Made by a program: the position numbers and the translations under genes. The notes below the pieces were generated by a model. The model had not been told where the DNA came from and did no database searches. It saw only the letters and a program-made list of their open reading frames with translations. This document shows, piece after piece, positions 1 through 8,940 of a stretch of 64,000 nt of DNA; the stretch's first letter is position 1; the number at the start of each line of letters is the position of its first letter. The stretch is from Bdellovibrio bacteriovorus (GTDB lineage Bacteria; Bdellovibrionota; Bdellovibrionia; Bdellovibrionales; Bdellovibrionaceae), in the NCBI RefSeq assembly GCF_025558485.1, contig NZ_CP102930.1, forward strand, positions 1,612,001-1,676,000, read 5' to 3'.

Positions 1-1104
1 CAGCAGCCCGCCAGAATTTTTACTGACAACAGTCGCACCACCAAAGCTGAAGTAAACGACCCCTTTTCCTGTCAAACCATGTTGCCATAGGATCAAAGAC
101 TTCTTACTGCGCAGGCGGATCCTGGACTTTGCTGAAATCTTCACACCAGCACCCGGAACAATTTTAAACCCTTGCGAGGAAATATGCTGCATCCAAGACT
201 TTAAGAACGTCTCTTGCAGCTCTTCGGCGGTCAGATTTTTTAGTAACTCGATGGCTTGCACATAAGAATCAGGAAGCTCACGAACTTCCCCGGTTTCACT
301 GTGCAAACTTTTAAAGGCCGTGGCAACCTTAGCGCCTGTCGTTCCGAGCTTTCCATCCAGAAGGCCTTTTAAAGATCCGGCAACCATGTTCTTGTGGGGC
401 TGATCCACCCAAACCCCCAGGCTCCATGTCGCGCTGAACGATCCGTCGGATTCAGCAATGTGCCACGCTGATGAAGGCCAATAGGTCATATCACCCGGGC
501 GTGCTTCTAAGAGCTCGGAAGCTTTTTTGTGTTTTTCATATTTAAACGCACGATCCAGAGAAGGATTCTTTTTCACGTACTCGGGCTTCCACAAACGGAA
601 GCGTTTGACGCCAGCTACAGGGAAACTAAAGACCCCGCAGGAATCCACATGCACTCCGAACGGAGTTTTACGGTAATTCCCCAAATACAAGCCCATTTCA
701 GAAAAGCGATTGGGGAAGCCAACATGGCGATACAGTTCGTCAGTAAATTCGGTCAGCAGATGTTGTTTTTTGTGATTCACCTGCAAAAGCTCATCGCAGA
801 CCAGGCAGTAATCCGGAAAAAGCGCCTTCATACGCGCATGATAACCCAAAAGGGATTGGTCCTCTTTCTCCGGCAGGACTTGCAGAACGTCCTCTTCTTC
901 GGCCTTAAAGCCATCAATGAAAAATTTAAACCCGGAAGGGTCATTCAGCTTGCGACAGTGATCTGCATACAAGACAAGCAAATCAAAAATTTCGGCATCG
1001 GTCATTTCCAGCAGACCGGATTTGACGTTTTTAAGAGCCAACGTCTTTTTCTCCCAGATATTCCGGGCGAAATGTCGCCAAAATTTTTGATCAAGAGTAT
1101 TCAT
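1..1104 (-). CDS. JmjC/cupin-type Fe(II)/2-oxoglutarate oxygenase, 3' end cut by window edge
   Basis: I translated this frame by hand: it is open from an ATG at 1104 to base 1 (368 codons) without a stop, so the C-terminus lies outside the window. The middle holds a cupin/JmjC core: 'GVHVD' supplies the His-x-Asp iron ligands and 'WPSSAWHIAES' the distal His, joined by 'FSFPVAGVKRFRLW' as in bacterial JmjC proteins. Family knowledge: bacterial JmjC enzymes such as YcfD/RoxA hydroxylate ribosomal proteins; the substrate here is unknown. There is no signal peptide, so it is probably cytoplasmic. It is divergent from the RlmI-like gene with 167 bp between. The start is uncertain, because in-frame GTG and TTG codons lie just upstream and no clear ribosome binding site is seen. 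Confidence 0.75.
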   Translation of the reverse strand, partial: MNTLDQKFWRHFARNIWEKKTLALKNVKSGLLEMTDAEIFDLLVLYADHCRKLNDPSGFKFFIDGFKAEEEDVLQVLPEKEDQSLLGYHARMKALFPDYCLVCDELLQVNHKKQHLLTEFTDELYRHVGFPNRFSEMGLYLGNYRKTPFGVHVDSCGVFSFPVAGVKRFRLWKPEYVKKNPSLDRAFKYEKHKKASELLEARPGDMTYWPSSAWHIAESDGSFSATWSLGVWVDQPHKNMVAGSLKGLLDGKLGTTGAKVATAFKSLHSETGEVRELPDSYVQAIELLKNLTAEELQETFLKSWMQHISSQGFKIVPGAGVKISAKSRIRLRSKKSLILWQHGLTGKGVVYFSFGGATVVSKNSGGLL

Positions 1105-1271
1105 GCCCGGCAGAGTCGTTGAGATCACCGCGAGAGTCAAATAAAGCACCGTAAAAACTTCCGCTCCAGTGAGGGGCTTGTAAATTTGACCCGCGTCCCG
1201 TCGTGGGCTGCATAACCCCTTGTGATTACCTAGGATTTATCATAAAAAGGCCCCTCTGGAGAAACCCCGCC

Positions 1272-2489
1272 ATGAATGCAGCCCCTGTTACCTTTGAAGA
1301 TCCCATTTTGACCATCGAGCTGAAGCGGGACGTGACCAAGCACCTAAAACAGGGCCATCGCTGGATTTTCGCCAACTGCTTTGAAGAACGTCGTCCGATC
1401 AAATCAGGCATTCATATTTTAAACTACAAGGGCGAGCCTTTGGCTTTGGGCATTTGGCAGGGGGACACGCAACTGCGTTTCCGCGTACTGGTGCTGGCTG
1501 AAGAGCCCATTTTCCGTCGCAACAACATGAAGCGCACGCTGGAACTTTATTTTGAAAGCCAGTGGCGTAAAGCCGTGGAAATCCGCAAGACCTTCGATCT
1601 TTCCGTCACCAATTCCTTCCGTTTAATTAACGGGGAGGGCGATGGCTTCCCGGGGCTGGTGATTGACGTTTATAACGACACGGCTGTGATCAAACACGAT
1701 CACGCCATTATGGAAAAGACCTGGAACGCCAAAGTGATCGCAGAAAAAATCCAGGCTGATTTTCCTCAAGTTACCTGTGTGTATCTGAAGCGCCGTAACG
1801 ACGCAGATGAAAAAGGCACCAACATCGTAGGCACCCTGGCGCCCGAGGTTCAATTCCTGGAAAATGGAGTGCTTTTTGCCTCGAATATCCGTGATGCGGC
1901 AAAAACGGGTTTTTTCCTGGATCAACGTGACAATCGTAAGATGATTCAGAACTTTGCCAAAGGTAAAACGGTCTTGAATCTGTTCAGCTATACCGGTGGT
2001 TTTTCCATCTTCGCCGCCAAGGGTGGAGCTAAAGAAGTGACCAGCGTGGATATTGCCAAGGTGGCCATTCAGGCGGTTGCCAGAAATTTTGAAATCAATG
2101 GTTTGACCACCGTTCATCATGACATCGCCACGGATGCCTTCGAGTATCTGGAAAAGCAAAATACCGAAAAGAAAAAATACGATCTGGTGATCACCGACCC
2201 ACCAAGCTTTGCTCCGAATGAAAAGTCCGTGGAACAAGCCAAAGCGGCCTATACGAAAGTCTTCAGCAATTCCATCAAGCTGGTCAACCCCGAGGGCCTA
2301 TTTGCGGCCAGCTCTTGCTCCAGCCATATCGCCACCCGGGATTTTATGGAAATATGCAAGGAAGCCTTTTCTCGTGCACGTAAGAAGGGCACGCTGATTT
2401 ATCAGGGTGGGCAGCCGGTGGATCACCCCTATCCTGCGGCAATGGAAGAGCTTCGTTATCTGAAGTTTGCGCTTTTCCGTCTGGATTAG
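1272..2489 (+). CDS. RlmI-like class I SAM-dependent 23S rRNA (cytosine-5) methyltransferase
   Basis: A 405-residue protein of the RlmI/YccW family. An N-terminal PUA-like RNA-binding domain (about 15-95) is followed by the family signature 'GFFLDQRDNR' and a Rossmann methyltransferase with the SAM-binding 'VLNLFSYTGGFSIFAA'. The target-base motif is 'DLVITDPPSFAP' and a probable catalytic Cys sits in 'AASSCSSH'. E. coli RlmI makes m5C1962 in 23S rRNA; the same role here is inference. The frame is open from 1203, but I chose ATG 1272 because 'CTGGAG' lies about 12 nt upstream and homology starts soon after. Next comes the small chorismate mutase, 31 bp downstream on the same strand. Confidence 0.9.
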   Translation: MNAAPVTFEDPILTIELKRDVTKHLKQGHRWIFANCFEERRPIKSGIHILNYKGEPLALGIWQGDTQLRFRVLVLAEEPIFRRNNMKRTLELYFESQWRKAVEIRKTFDLSVTNSFRLINGEGDGFPGLVIDVYNDTAVIKHDHAIMEKTWNAKVIAEKIQADFPQVTCVYLKRRNDADEKGTNIVGTLAPEVQFLENGVLFASNIRDAAKTGFFLDQRDNRKMIQNFAKGKTVLNLFSYTGGFSIFAAKGGAKEVTSVDIAKVAIQAVARNFEINGLTTVHHDIATDAFEYLEKQNTEKKKYDLVITDPPSFAPNEKSVEQAKAAYTKVFSNSIKLVNPEGLFAASSCSSHIATRDFMEICKEAFSRARKKGTLIYQGGQPVDHPYPAAMEELRYLKFALFRLD

Positions 2490-2520
2490 TTTTTAAGTTT
2501 GATTTCAAAGAGGTTTAAAA

Positions 2521-2799
2521 GTGGACAGCATCGCCAGTCTTCGTCAGGAAATTGATCAGGTTCATAAAGAGCTTCACGCTCTGTTGCTGCGTCGTCGTGA
2601 GCTGACTGTGGCAGTGTGGAAGATCAAGCAAGAGCAGGGCCGGCCTTTTTTTAGCCCCGAGCGCGAAGAGCAGATTATCCAGAACTTTGTGAATATGGAA
2701 CCCCATCAGCCCCGAGATCCCCAATTCGACGAGCTTCTTAAAGGCGTCATGAATTCCATTTTAAGAGAATATGAAAAATACCTAAAGTCGCAGTTCTAA
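2521..2799 (+). CDS. Monofunctional AroQ-type chorismate mutase
   Basis: A 92-residue all-helical protein that matches the AroQ (type II) chorismate mutase domain, which turns chorismate into prephenate for Phe/Tyr synthesis. Visible features are 'LRQEIDQVHKELHALLLRRREL' at the start (the Arg and Glu of helix 1), a helix-2 Lys in 'VWKIKQEQGRPFFSPEREEQII', and a final helix. It is the length of a stand-alone mutase, with no fused prephenate dehydratase. The start is GTG, preceded by 'AAAGAGG'. It probably shares a transcript with the upstream methyltransferase and converges on the U32 gene with only 4 bp between stop codons. Confidence 0.85.
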   Translation: MDSIASLRQEIDQVHKELHALLLRRRELTVAVWKIKQEQGRPFFSPEREEQIIQNFVNMEPHQPRDPQFDELLKGVMNSILREYEKYLKSQF

Positions 2800-2803
2800 G
2801 TTT

Positions 2804-5362
2804 TTACTTCTTACGACTTTGGTATTCTTTTTCGCGTTGGAAGTGACTTTCTGACAGACCGTAGCTTTCCACGTCTCCCAGATCCTTAATCAGAGCATCC
2901 AAGTCCTTTTTGCCCTTGATAAAGTCCAAGTGTCCCTGGATTTTGGCAATCAGTTCGGTCCCGCGTTCTTTCAAAGCTTCGTAACGGATATAGCCCAAAC
3001 CAAAAGATTCCCATTCTTTTACAAAGCGTGCCGCTGATTGCGAGGTACTGTTGTACATGGTGTTGCGGCACTCCTGGTCGGGTTTAATCTGATGCCAGTT
3101 GCCGAATTGGTCCTTCAATTTCACTTGATGCTTTTCACAGGGTTTCCCGCAATCTTTAAAGCTGGAACCTTTGGACAGGAAGGCGGCAAACACACAGTGC
3201 TCCATATGGAAGCTTGGCATGTATTGATAAGCCGTGACTTCAAAGCGCTCTGCCTGGCCGGCTTGAATAAGTTCAGCCACCTGCACGTGGTTCAGGTCAT
3301 AGCCCAGGCACACGCTGGAAAGGCCTTTGTCCAACAGATATTGAGCCGTCAGATGATTGGCAACGTTCAAGCTAAAGTCGCCAAGAATTTGACCGGTGTA
3401 AGAGTTTGCCTGCAAATACTGAACGGCCCCCAGATTGCGCGCCAGAATAGCGTCAGGGTTCAGATTCAGCAAATGCTTCACATTGCGGTGTTCATTGGGC
3501 TTTAAGATACGAGTCGTGGCAATAGCGACTTTCATGCCTTGCTCGCGAAGAACCTTCAAGCTGGGTTCAAAGTCCAAACCAAATTCAAAATCCAGGATCA
3601 CCAGATTCAGGCCGTCAACATTCAGCTCACCGCTGGCAATAGCTTTGGCCACGTCTTCCACTTGTTCCTTGTCACGCAAAAGCAGATTCAGCTTTACGCC
3701 GGGATTGGGGGTGGCTGTGATCTTTTTGCCATGAATCCAGTTCATCACCTGGTCTTGTGGTGCAACTTCGGCATCGGCACCATTTTTAATGCGTAAATCA
3801 GTCAATTCTTTGACAAGCTTCTGGCGCAGTTCTTTGACTTGCTTGTTCGGAATAAATAACGGCGTTGCAGAATCCAGTTCACATGCAAACTCTTCGCCGC
3901 GGAAAGGGCTTCCCATTAGCGCGAAAAGCTCTTCACGCAAGTCCAAAGAGTTCAGTCCCTTGCCTCTGGCAGCCTCACAGATATTTTCAGAACAGGCCGT
4001 GACAGTGTTTTTGCTGTCAGAATAAGTCACCTTCAGAGGCTGCCCCAAAGAGGCTTCCGCGCGAATGGACACAGGCAGGCGCTTTTTTCGTTCTTTATCT
4101 TCAACACTCAAAGCGACATCACGTTTTAAGTCCTTATCGTGGTTGTAGAATACTCGGGCACCAACAAACATGCCATCCATCGCGATATCGCGTGAAAACT
4201 CCAAAGCAAAGCGGCGCGGGGACAGGGATTTCACGGCAAAGACGAATCCGCCTTTTTCCGCATTTTGGCCATTGCGATCTTTGTACACCCACAGAATACC
4301 GTCACCGGCCTGGATAAAGTCTGCCTTCAATCCTTGCTGGGCTTTGTCTTCGGTGATTTCAACTTCCAAAGAGTTCCCGTTTACGCGCAGAACTTTACCA
4401 AATTCAAAACCACGGTGGGCACTGAATGTGCCTTCCACCAGTTCCTGATGATTCACGCCATGGAACCATCCACTGTAGAAGCCACGGGAAAATGCAGTGG
4501 CCATTTGTTTTTTCAGCAGGATAGGATTTGCCAGGGCCTGGTTTCTTTGTGCGGACGTGATGGCTTCATCAAAACTGCGGGCGGCTGTCGCCACGTATTC
4601 CGGAGTTTTCAGGCGGCCCTCGATTTTAAAGCAATCAACCCCGGCCTCCAGCAGACTTGGAACTTCATTGATACCGCACAGGTCCTGTGGGGAGACCAGG
4701 AAGGACTTGCCACCCAAATCACGCTTTTCGCCATCGACGTGCATTTCGTAATTAAAACGGCAGCTTTGCGCGCACTGACCCCGGTTGGCGGAACGGCCGC
4801 CGATGCCTTCAGAAGTAAAACACTGACCGGAATAGCTGACGCACAAGGCGCCATGCACGAAGACTTCGATTTCTTTGGCGGTGTTTTGTTTGATGGCGTG
4901 AATTTCTTTAAGTGAATTTTCACGCGCCAGAACAAAGCGTTGAATGCCCAGATCGTCCAACCACTGAATGGCTTCGGCATTGCTGATGCTCATCTGTGTG
5001 GAGGCATGCACGCGCTGGTGCGGCGCCATTTGACGGATCAGGCGCACCAATCCCAGATCCTGAACGATAAAAGCATCCGGCTTCAACGGCAGGATCTTTT
5101 GCAGAACCTCGACAGCTTTTTGCAGTTCGTTTTGGAATACCAGAATATTGAAGGCCAGATTTACTTTCACGCCATACAGGTGGCAGGTGTCGATGATCTC
5201 TTTGACTTCTTCGATTTGAAAGTCATAGCTGCGGCCGCGGGCATTGAAGCCGGGGACTCCCATGAAGATGGCATCAGCACCATTGTGAATAGCCGCCATG
5301 GCCATCTCTTTGGTACCTACGGGAAGTAACAGCTCGGGACGTTTCAAATTTTGTATTTCCAT
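2804..5362 (-). CDS. U32 peptidase-family protein, RlhA/YegQ type
   Basis: An 852-residue protein. The N-terminal half (about 10-330) is a U32 domain beginning 'PELLLPVGTKEMAMAAI' and carrying the family signature 'EVFVHGALCVSYSGQC' followed by 'RGQCAQSCR'. A DUF3656-like middle follows, and then a second U32-like half ends in a Cys cluster ('HMEHCVFAAF', 'CGKPCEKH', 'QECRN'). The Cys set suggests an iron-sulphur cluster. Family knowledge: E. coli RlhA, with U32 plus DUF3656, hydroxylates C2501 of 23S rRNA, while other members act in tRNA modification or ubiquinone synthesis. The longer two-half form (about 850 residues) is common outside enterobacteria. The frame is open further upstream, but ATG 5362 directly precedes the conserved start of the domain. 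Confidence 0.85.
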   Translation of the reverse strand: MEIQNLKRPELLLPVGTKEMAMAAIHNGADAIFMGVPGFNARGRSYDFQIEEVKEIIDTCHLYGVKVNLAFNILVFQNELQKAVEVLQKILPLKPDAFIVQDLGLVRLIRQMAPHQRVHASTQMSISNAEAIQWLDDLGIQRFVLARENSLKEIHAIKQNTAKEIEVFVHGALCVSYSGQCFTSEGIGGRSANRGQCAQSCRFNYEMHVDGEKRDLGGKSFLVSPQDLCGINEVPSLLEAGVDCFKIEGRLKTPEYVATAARSFDEAITSAQRNQALANPILLKKQMATAFSRGFYSGWFHGVNHQELVEGTFSAHRGFEFGKVLRVNGNSLEVEITEDKAQQGLKADFIQAGDGILWVYKDRNGQNAEKGGFVFAVKSLSPRRFALEFSRDIAMDGMFVGARVFYNHDKDLKRDVALSVEDKERKKRLPVSIRAEASLGQPLKVTYSDSKNTVTACSENICEAARGKGLNSLDLREELFALMGSPFRGEEFACELDSATPLFIPNKQVKELRQKLVKELTDLRIKNGADAEVAPQDQVMNWIHGKKITATPNPGVKLNLLLRDKEQVEDVAKAIASGELNVDGLNLVILDFEFGLDFEPSLKVLREQGMKVAIATTRILKPNEHRNVKHLLNLNPDAILARNLGAVQYLQANSYTGQILGDFSLNVANHLTAQYLLDKGLSSVCLGYDLNHVQVAELIQAGQAERFEVTAYQYMPSFHMEHCVFAAFLSKGSSFKDCGKPCEKHQVKLKDQFGNWHQIKPDQECRNTMYNSTSQSAARFVKEWESFGLGYIRYEALKERGTELIAKIQGHLDFIKGKKDLDALIKDLGDVESYGLSESHFQREKEYQSRKK

Positions 5363-5653
5363 GAGCGTGTTTTTAGCTAAGGGCCGCTCTCTGCACAAGG
5401 GGAATTTCCAGAGGGAAGAAGGTGCGAAAAAATCACCCGGAGCTGACCAATATCTGGGCGCAGAGTGAGAAAGGCTTAGGTTTATGTCGATCGGCCATAA
5501 CTTGCTGAAATGACATATAATTTTGTAATTCAACAGGCCTTTATCTTGATTTTAGGCAGGTTTCGCATTCTTTGTTCAAGCTTTTCGGGGTTGGCGTTTC
5601 AGAATCACTATTCGCGACAAAAGTCGAATGAACTTAACCTGAAAGGAACAAAG
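5363..5653. promoter_or_regulatory. Divergent intergenic region with a consensus -10 hexamer
   Basis: This 291-bp gap separates two divergent genes. A perfect TATAAT lies at 5516-5521 on the plus strand, about 130 bp before the start of the secreted protein gene. I see no good -35 element at 16-18 bp spacing, so the promoter call is weak. I see no convincing gene, hairpin or repeat in the rest of the gap. Confidence 0.3.
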
Positions 5654-6940
5654 ATGGAACGTCAATGGGCGCAACGAATTTTAGCTTCTGTTATGGTGCT
5701 TCAGGCTCCGGTGTTGGCGGCGCAGGCAGATATCAGTCCTTACACCAGTGGCGCAGATCGAATGACTGCGATCAATCCTTACGCTGCATTTGAAGGCGTC
5801 GGTCGGGTCACTGATATCACCCGTAAAACGGGTGGGGGCCTGTATCGTCTGGATCTGGCAAAGCCTCTGCCGTTAACGGCGCTTAAAATCAAATCCAAGT
5901 CGGGAAAAGTAAAAATTCTGAGCACAACTCTGGTGACGGAAAAGCAGGAACGGATTCCGGTAAAAGCATTCGGTAATGCCAATCTGGCCGATACCGATCA
6001 GCCACTGGCATCTGAAGCTCTGGCTTCGACAGTCCCGATTGCGATGATCGAAATTCAAGCCGAGGCCATGGGGGGCAGTGCTGCTTTGGAATTAACAGCG
6101 ATTTCCAGTCAGGAAGCTCCGCAACTGGTTTTGCGCGATGATCTGTCATGCAGTAAAAAGTTTGATGCCATCCTGAAAGAAAAACTGGATGTAGTGCAGG
6201 TCTGGGCAGGACGTGCTGAATCCAGCACACCGGATTCGTGGCAGGAAAAATACGCCAGCAAAGAGTTTACAAAGTATGTGGCTGATTTCATCACGACTTT
6301 GAAAGAATCCAAAAGTTCTTTTGCCTCAACGGAATACACCCTGACTCTTTTGAACTTCTTCACAGAACGTCACAATGTCAGTCGGGCGGGAAGTGCGGCA
6401 GAACAAGGCTATAAATCCATGGCGACAGAGACCTTTGAAGTCTTCCTGACCTCTTTGCAGACCGAACAAACCTGCCGGGTGGTAACCACGGAATCCTTGA
6501 TCGAGCTCACCTTGGATTTCCAGAAAAAACAGGAATCCAGCAAGGCTGACAGCCGTGCTCGCAAGATGTATGAAATGATGGTTGGCAAGCTGGCCAAGCT
6601 GATTCCCGTGCAGTACCGCAAGGAGCTCGCGACGAAGAATCTATCCTTCCGTCAGGCGGATGGAGAAGGCTACAAATACTATAAACAGTTTGCAGCCAGC
6701 AAACCGGAAGGGCTGCTTAAAGGTGCCTATCAGGAAATGAGCACCAATGCTTACGCGCTGGCAGAGCAAGCTCTGATGAAAGAGGTTAAGGAGTTCGACA
6801 ATGAAAAGACCTATCAGCTGATTGTTGAATTTCAGGCAAAATACAATGATCCTGCCAACTATCCGCAGGAAACCATGATGAAGTATCTTGTGATTCTTTC
6901 AGAGCACAGCAATTTCCTAAGAAATAGGGCGAATCAATAA
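5654..6940 (+). CDS. Secreted hypothetical protein, paralogue of the 7577-8869 product
   Basis: A 428-residue protein of unknown function. It starts with a signal peptide ('MERQWAQRILASVMVLQAPV' then an Ala-Gln-Ala cleavage region), so it is periplasmic or secreted. The N-terminal third is probably beta-rich and opens with 'FEGVGRVTDITRK'. The C-terminal two thirds (after about 160) look alpha-helical, with 'PVQYRKELATKNLSFRQADGE' among the parts shared with the paralogue. The two proteins align over their whole length, including 'AEAMGG' and 'RAES', but the paralogue has a Pro-rich linker after the signal peptide. ATG 5654 was chosen because 'GAAAGGA' precedes it and the signal peptide starts there. 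No known family recognised. Confidence 0.8.
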   Translation: MERQWAQRILASVMVLQAPVLAAQADISPYTSGADRMTAINPYAAFEGVGRVTDITRKTGGGLYRLDLAKPLPLTALKIKSKSGKVKILSTTLVTEKQERIPVKAFGNANLADTDQPLASEALASTVPIAMIEIQAEAMGGSAALELTAISSQEAPQLVLRDDLSCSKKFDAILKEKLDVVQVWAGRAESSTPDSWQEKYASKEFTKYVADFITTLKESKSSFASTEYTLTLLNFFTERHNVSRAGSAAEQGYKSMATETFEVFLTSLQTEQTCRVVTTESLIELTLDFQKKQESSKADSRARKMYEMMVGKLAKLIPVQYRKELATKNLSFRQADGEGYKYYKQFAASKPEGLLKGAYQEMSTNAYALAEQALMKEVKEFDNEKTYQLIVEFQAKYNDPANYPQETMMKYLVILSEHSNFLRNRANQ

Positions 6941-6946
6941 AAGCCA

Positions 6947-6979
6947 AATCCCGGCGTGATGCAAAGTCACGCCGGGATT
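6947..6979. terminator. Strong hairpin between convergent genes
   Basis: Two 13-base arms (AATCCCGGCGTGA and its exact complement) flank a 7-base loop. The hairpin starts 7 bp after the plus-strand stop and lies 10 bp beyond the stop of the minus-strand ankyrin gene. On the minus strand it is followed by a T-rich tract; on the plus strand the T-tract is poor. It probably serves both genes. Confidence 0.7.
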
Positions 6980-6989
6980 GCTGCGAGAG

Positions 6990-7370
6990 CTAGCGTCGCA
7001 GCCACTGGGATAAAAATGATTTCCAGCTTTTTCGAGTGGGGATTCCCTGCCGTCTTAGATGGGTCAGCACTTCGTGGTTCTTATAATGAAGTGCGGCTTC
7101 GATACCTGTCATATCGTCAAAAAAAGATTTCAAAAATGGATCGGCCTTGTTTTCCAAAAGGTAGATGGCCACGTCTGAATGTCCCGCCGTGATGGCCGCA
7201 ACCAGTGGCGTTGCCAGAATTTCAGGATGTTGATAGTTGGGATTGACGTCATTTTCAATATGATAGCGCACCAGTTCCAGATTGCCATTCTGGGCGGCCT
7301 GATACATTTCCTTCCAATCACCAGCCGACACGGAAACCTCGGGAAGTGACCTCGAAGCGGTCCCGAACAT
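6990..7370 (-). CDS. Small ankyrin-repeat protein
   Basis: A 126-residue protein with about three ankyrin repeats: 'WKEMYQAAQNGNLELVRYHI', 'TPLVAAITAGHSDVAIYLLE' followed by 'NKADP', and a degenerate third unit with 'HYKNHEVLTHLRRQGI'. Ankyrin repeats bind proteins; no partner can be read from the sequence. There is no clear signal peptide, so it is probably cytoplasmic. The frame is closed by a TAG five codons upstream of ATG 7370, so the start is at or after that ATG. It sits between the two paralogous secreted-protein genes that point towards it. Confidence 0.8.
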   Translation of the reverse strand: MFGTASRSLPEVSVSAGDWKEMYQAAQNGNLELVRYHIENDVNPNYQHPEILATPLVAAITAGHSDVAIYLLENKADPFLKSFFDDMTGIEAALHYKNHEVLTHLRRQGIPTRKSWKSFLSQWLRR

Positions 7371-7545
7371 TGGGAGCCTTGCCTAAAGCCTGAGGGCTTA
7401 AGGACGGGGTGAAAAGAATAAAAGGCAGTGCATGGCTATTACACATAGGAGTAGAAATCCTATCGTGTGAATAGGGTCATTACTAAAGCGCAATAAAAAT
7501 ATTTTGATAAGATGTAATGTGTATCAACTTGAATGGCTCAAAAAG

Positions 7546-7576
7546 AAAGGCCGGGAAGATATCCCGGCCTTTGTGG
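7546..7576 (-). terminator. Rho-independent terminator
   Basis: An 11-bp perfect stem (AAAGGCCGGGA and its complement, 7546-7556 with 7562-7572) with a 5-base loop. On the minus strand it lies just after the stop codon at 7577 and is followed by CTTTCTTTTTG, a good T-tract. It ends the transcript of the secreted protein at 7577-8869. Confidence 0.85.
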
Positions 7577-8869
7577 CTACTCAATAAAGAATGGGAAACC
7601 GTAGGTTTCTTCCGCCAGAATATTAAGATAGCGGGCCGCCACAGCTTGTGGGATTTCCGTGCCGCTGTTCATCTTGCCCTGATATTCCACGATCAATTGG
7701 AATCGTTGTTCGATGTCCATCATTTTCACTTCGCGTTTGAGGGCTTGTTCTGCCACCACGAAGGCATAGGCGCTCATGTTCTTGTTAGTGTCCTTCAGGA
7801 ACTCGCCATCCGGAGATGCCAGGTAGAGTTTAAAGTACTTGCTTCCTTCCGTGTCGGCTTCGCGGAAGCTCAAGTTCGCAGCCGCAATTTCTTTGCGATA
7901 CTGTTCCGGAGCAAAGTCGCGAATTTTGTTCATGATGGTTGTGAACAGAGGTCGCGCTTTACCATCGGCAGGCATGGCTTTGACCTTTTTGTTGAAGTCC
8001 ATCGACATGCTTAGCAGCGTATCGCTTGGGTAGCGACGACAAGGCAGTTCATTTTGGATGGCAATCACAAGGACATCATAAGTGGCTGTTAAAAGGTCCT
8101 TGTATGCGGGTTCAGAAACCCCTCCGGTACGAACGGCGTTGTACTGATCCGCAAAGAAGTTCATCAGCGTTACCAGATAGGTGTGGGAAGTGTAGCTTCC
8201 CGCTGTATTCATGGTCGCGACAAAGTCCTTCACTTGTTCTTTTAACTGATTCCCCGCAAATTTTTCCTGCACAGAGCCCGGAGCACTGGATTCAGCGCGC
8301 TTCACCCACAGTTGCACAGGATCAAGCTTGTCCTTAAGCAAAGCATCGATATTGCGTTTGCACGAAAAAGACGGAATGCGACTGCCTAAAGTCAGGCGTG
8401 GGGCTTCTTTGGTTGAAAAGGCTTTAATTTCCAAAGCCGCTTCGCCGCCCATGGCTTCCGCCAGAACTTCAATGCCAGCAATGTTGGCGGCAGTTTGGAA
8501 CAGCTCGGAACTAAGCGGCGTCTGGGACTCATCCAGATTAAGTCCAACATACTGACGCACCTGAATCTTTTCGTTTTTATCTGTGACCAGAGCAACAGAA
8601 TAGATCTTCATGCGCCCAAGTTTGGATTTGGCCTCCAGACGAACCAGAGGAAGGGACTTGATCAGATCCAGGCGATAAAGGTCTCCACCTCGGTCGCGGG
8701 TGATTTGATCAATACGACCGACACCTTCATACTGAGGGGACTGAGGTGGTTCGGAAGGGCGAGTCGGCGGAGCCGGTGGTTTCGGCAAATCTGATTTTGG
8801 TGGCTCCGGAGCCGCGTAGGCAATTTGTCCATGAACGAGCAAGGCTAGAACAGCAGAACGTAAATACAT
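7577..8869 (-). CDS. Secreted hypothetical protein, paralogue of the 5654-6940 product
   Basis: A 430-residue exported protein of unknown function. A signal peptide ('MYLRSAVLALLVHGQIAYA') is followed by a Pro-rich linker (PPKSDLPKPPAPPTRPSEPP) that the paralogue lacks, then by 'YEGVGRIDQITRDRGGDLYR', which matches the paralogue closely. Similarity continues through 'AEAMGGEAALE' and 'APEQYRKEIAAANLSFREAD' to the C-terminus. The frame runs on to 8932, but ATG 8869 has the strong ribosome binding site 'AAAGGAG' and starts a canonical signal peptide. The L,D-transpeptidase gene lies upstream on the same strand, 71 bp away, so the two may be co-transcribed. Confidence 0.82.
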   Translation of the reverse strand: MYLRSAVLALLVHGQIAYAAPEPPKSDLPKPPAPPTRPSEPPQSPQYEGVGRIDQITRDRGGDLYRLDLIKSLPLVRLEAKSKLGRMKIYSVALVTDKNEKIQVRQYVGLNLDESQTPLSSELFQTAANIAGIEVLAEAMGGEAALEIKAFSTKEAPRLTLGSRIPSFSCKRNIDALLKDKLDPVQLWVKRAESSAPGSVQEKFAGNQLKEQVKDFVATMNTAGSYTSHTYLVTLMNFFADQYNAVRTGGVSEPAYKDLLTATYDVLVIAIQNELPCRRYPSDTLLSMSMDFNKKVKAMPADGKARPLFTTIMNKIRDFAPEQYRKEIAAANLSFREADTEGSKYFKLYLASPDGEFLKDTNKNMSAYAFVVAEQALKREVKMMDIEQRFQLIVEYQGKMNSGTEIPQAVAARYLNILAEETYGFPFFIE

Positions 8870-8940
8870 GTTCGAACTCCTTTCGAATTTATTGCATTCA
8901 GATTTCGTACTTCGTTTAACAGGCATATTCAATTTACAGA

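Noticed and set aside
7371..7545. Possible small gene or RNA between the ankyrin gene and the terminator
   Set aside because: No frame with a start signal and no stable structure beyond the terminator; it is more likely the ankyrin gene's promoter region.
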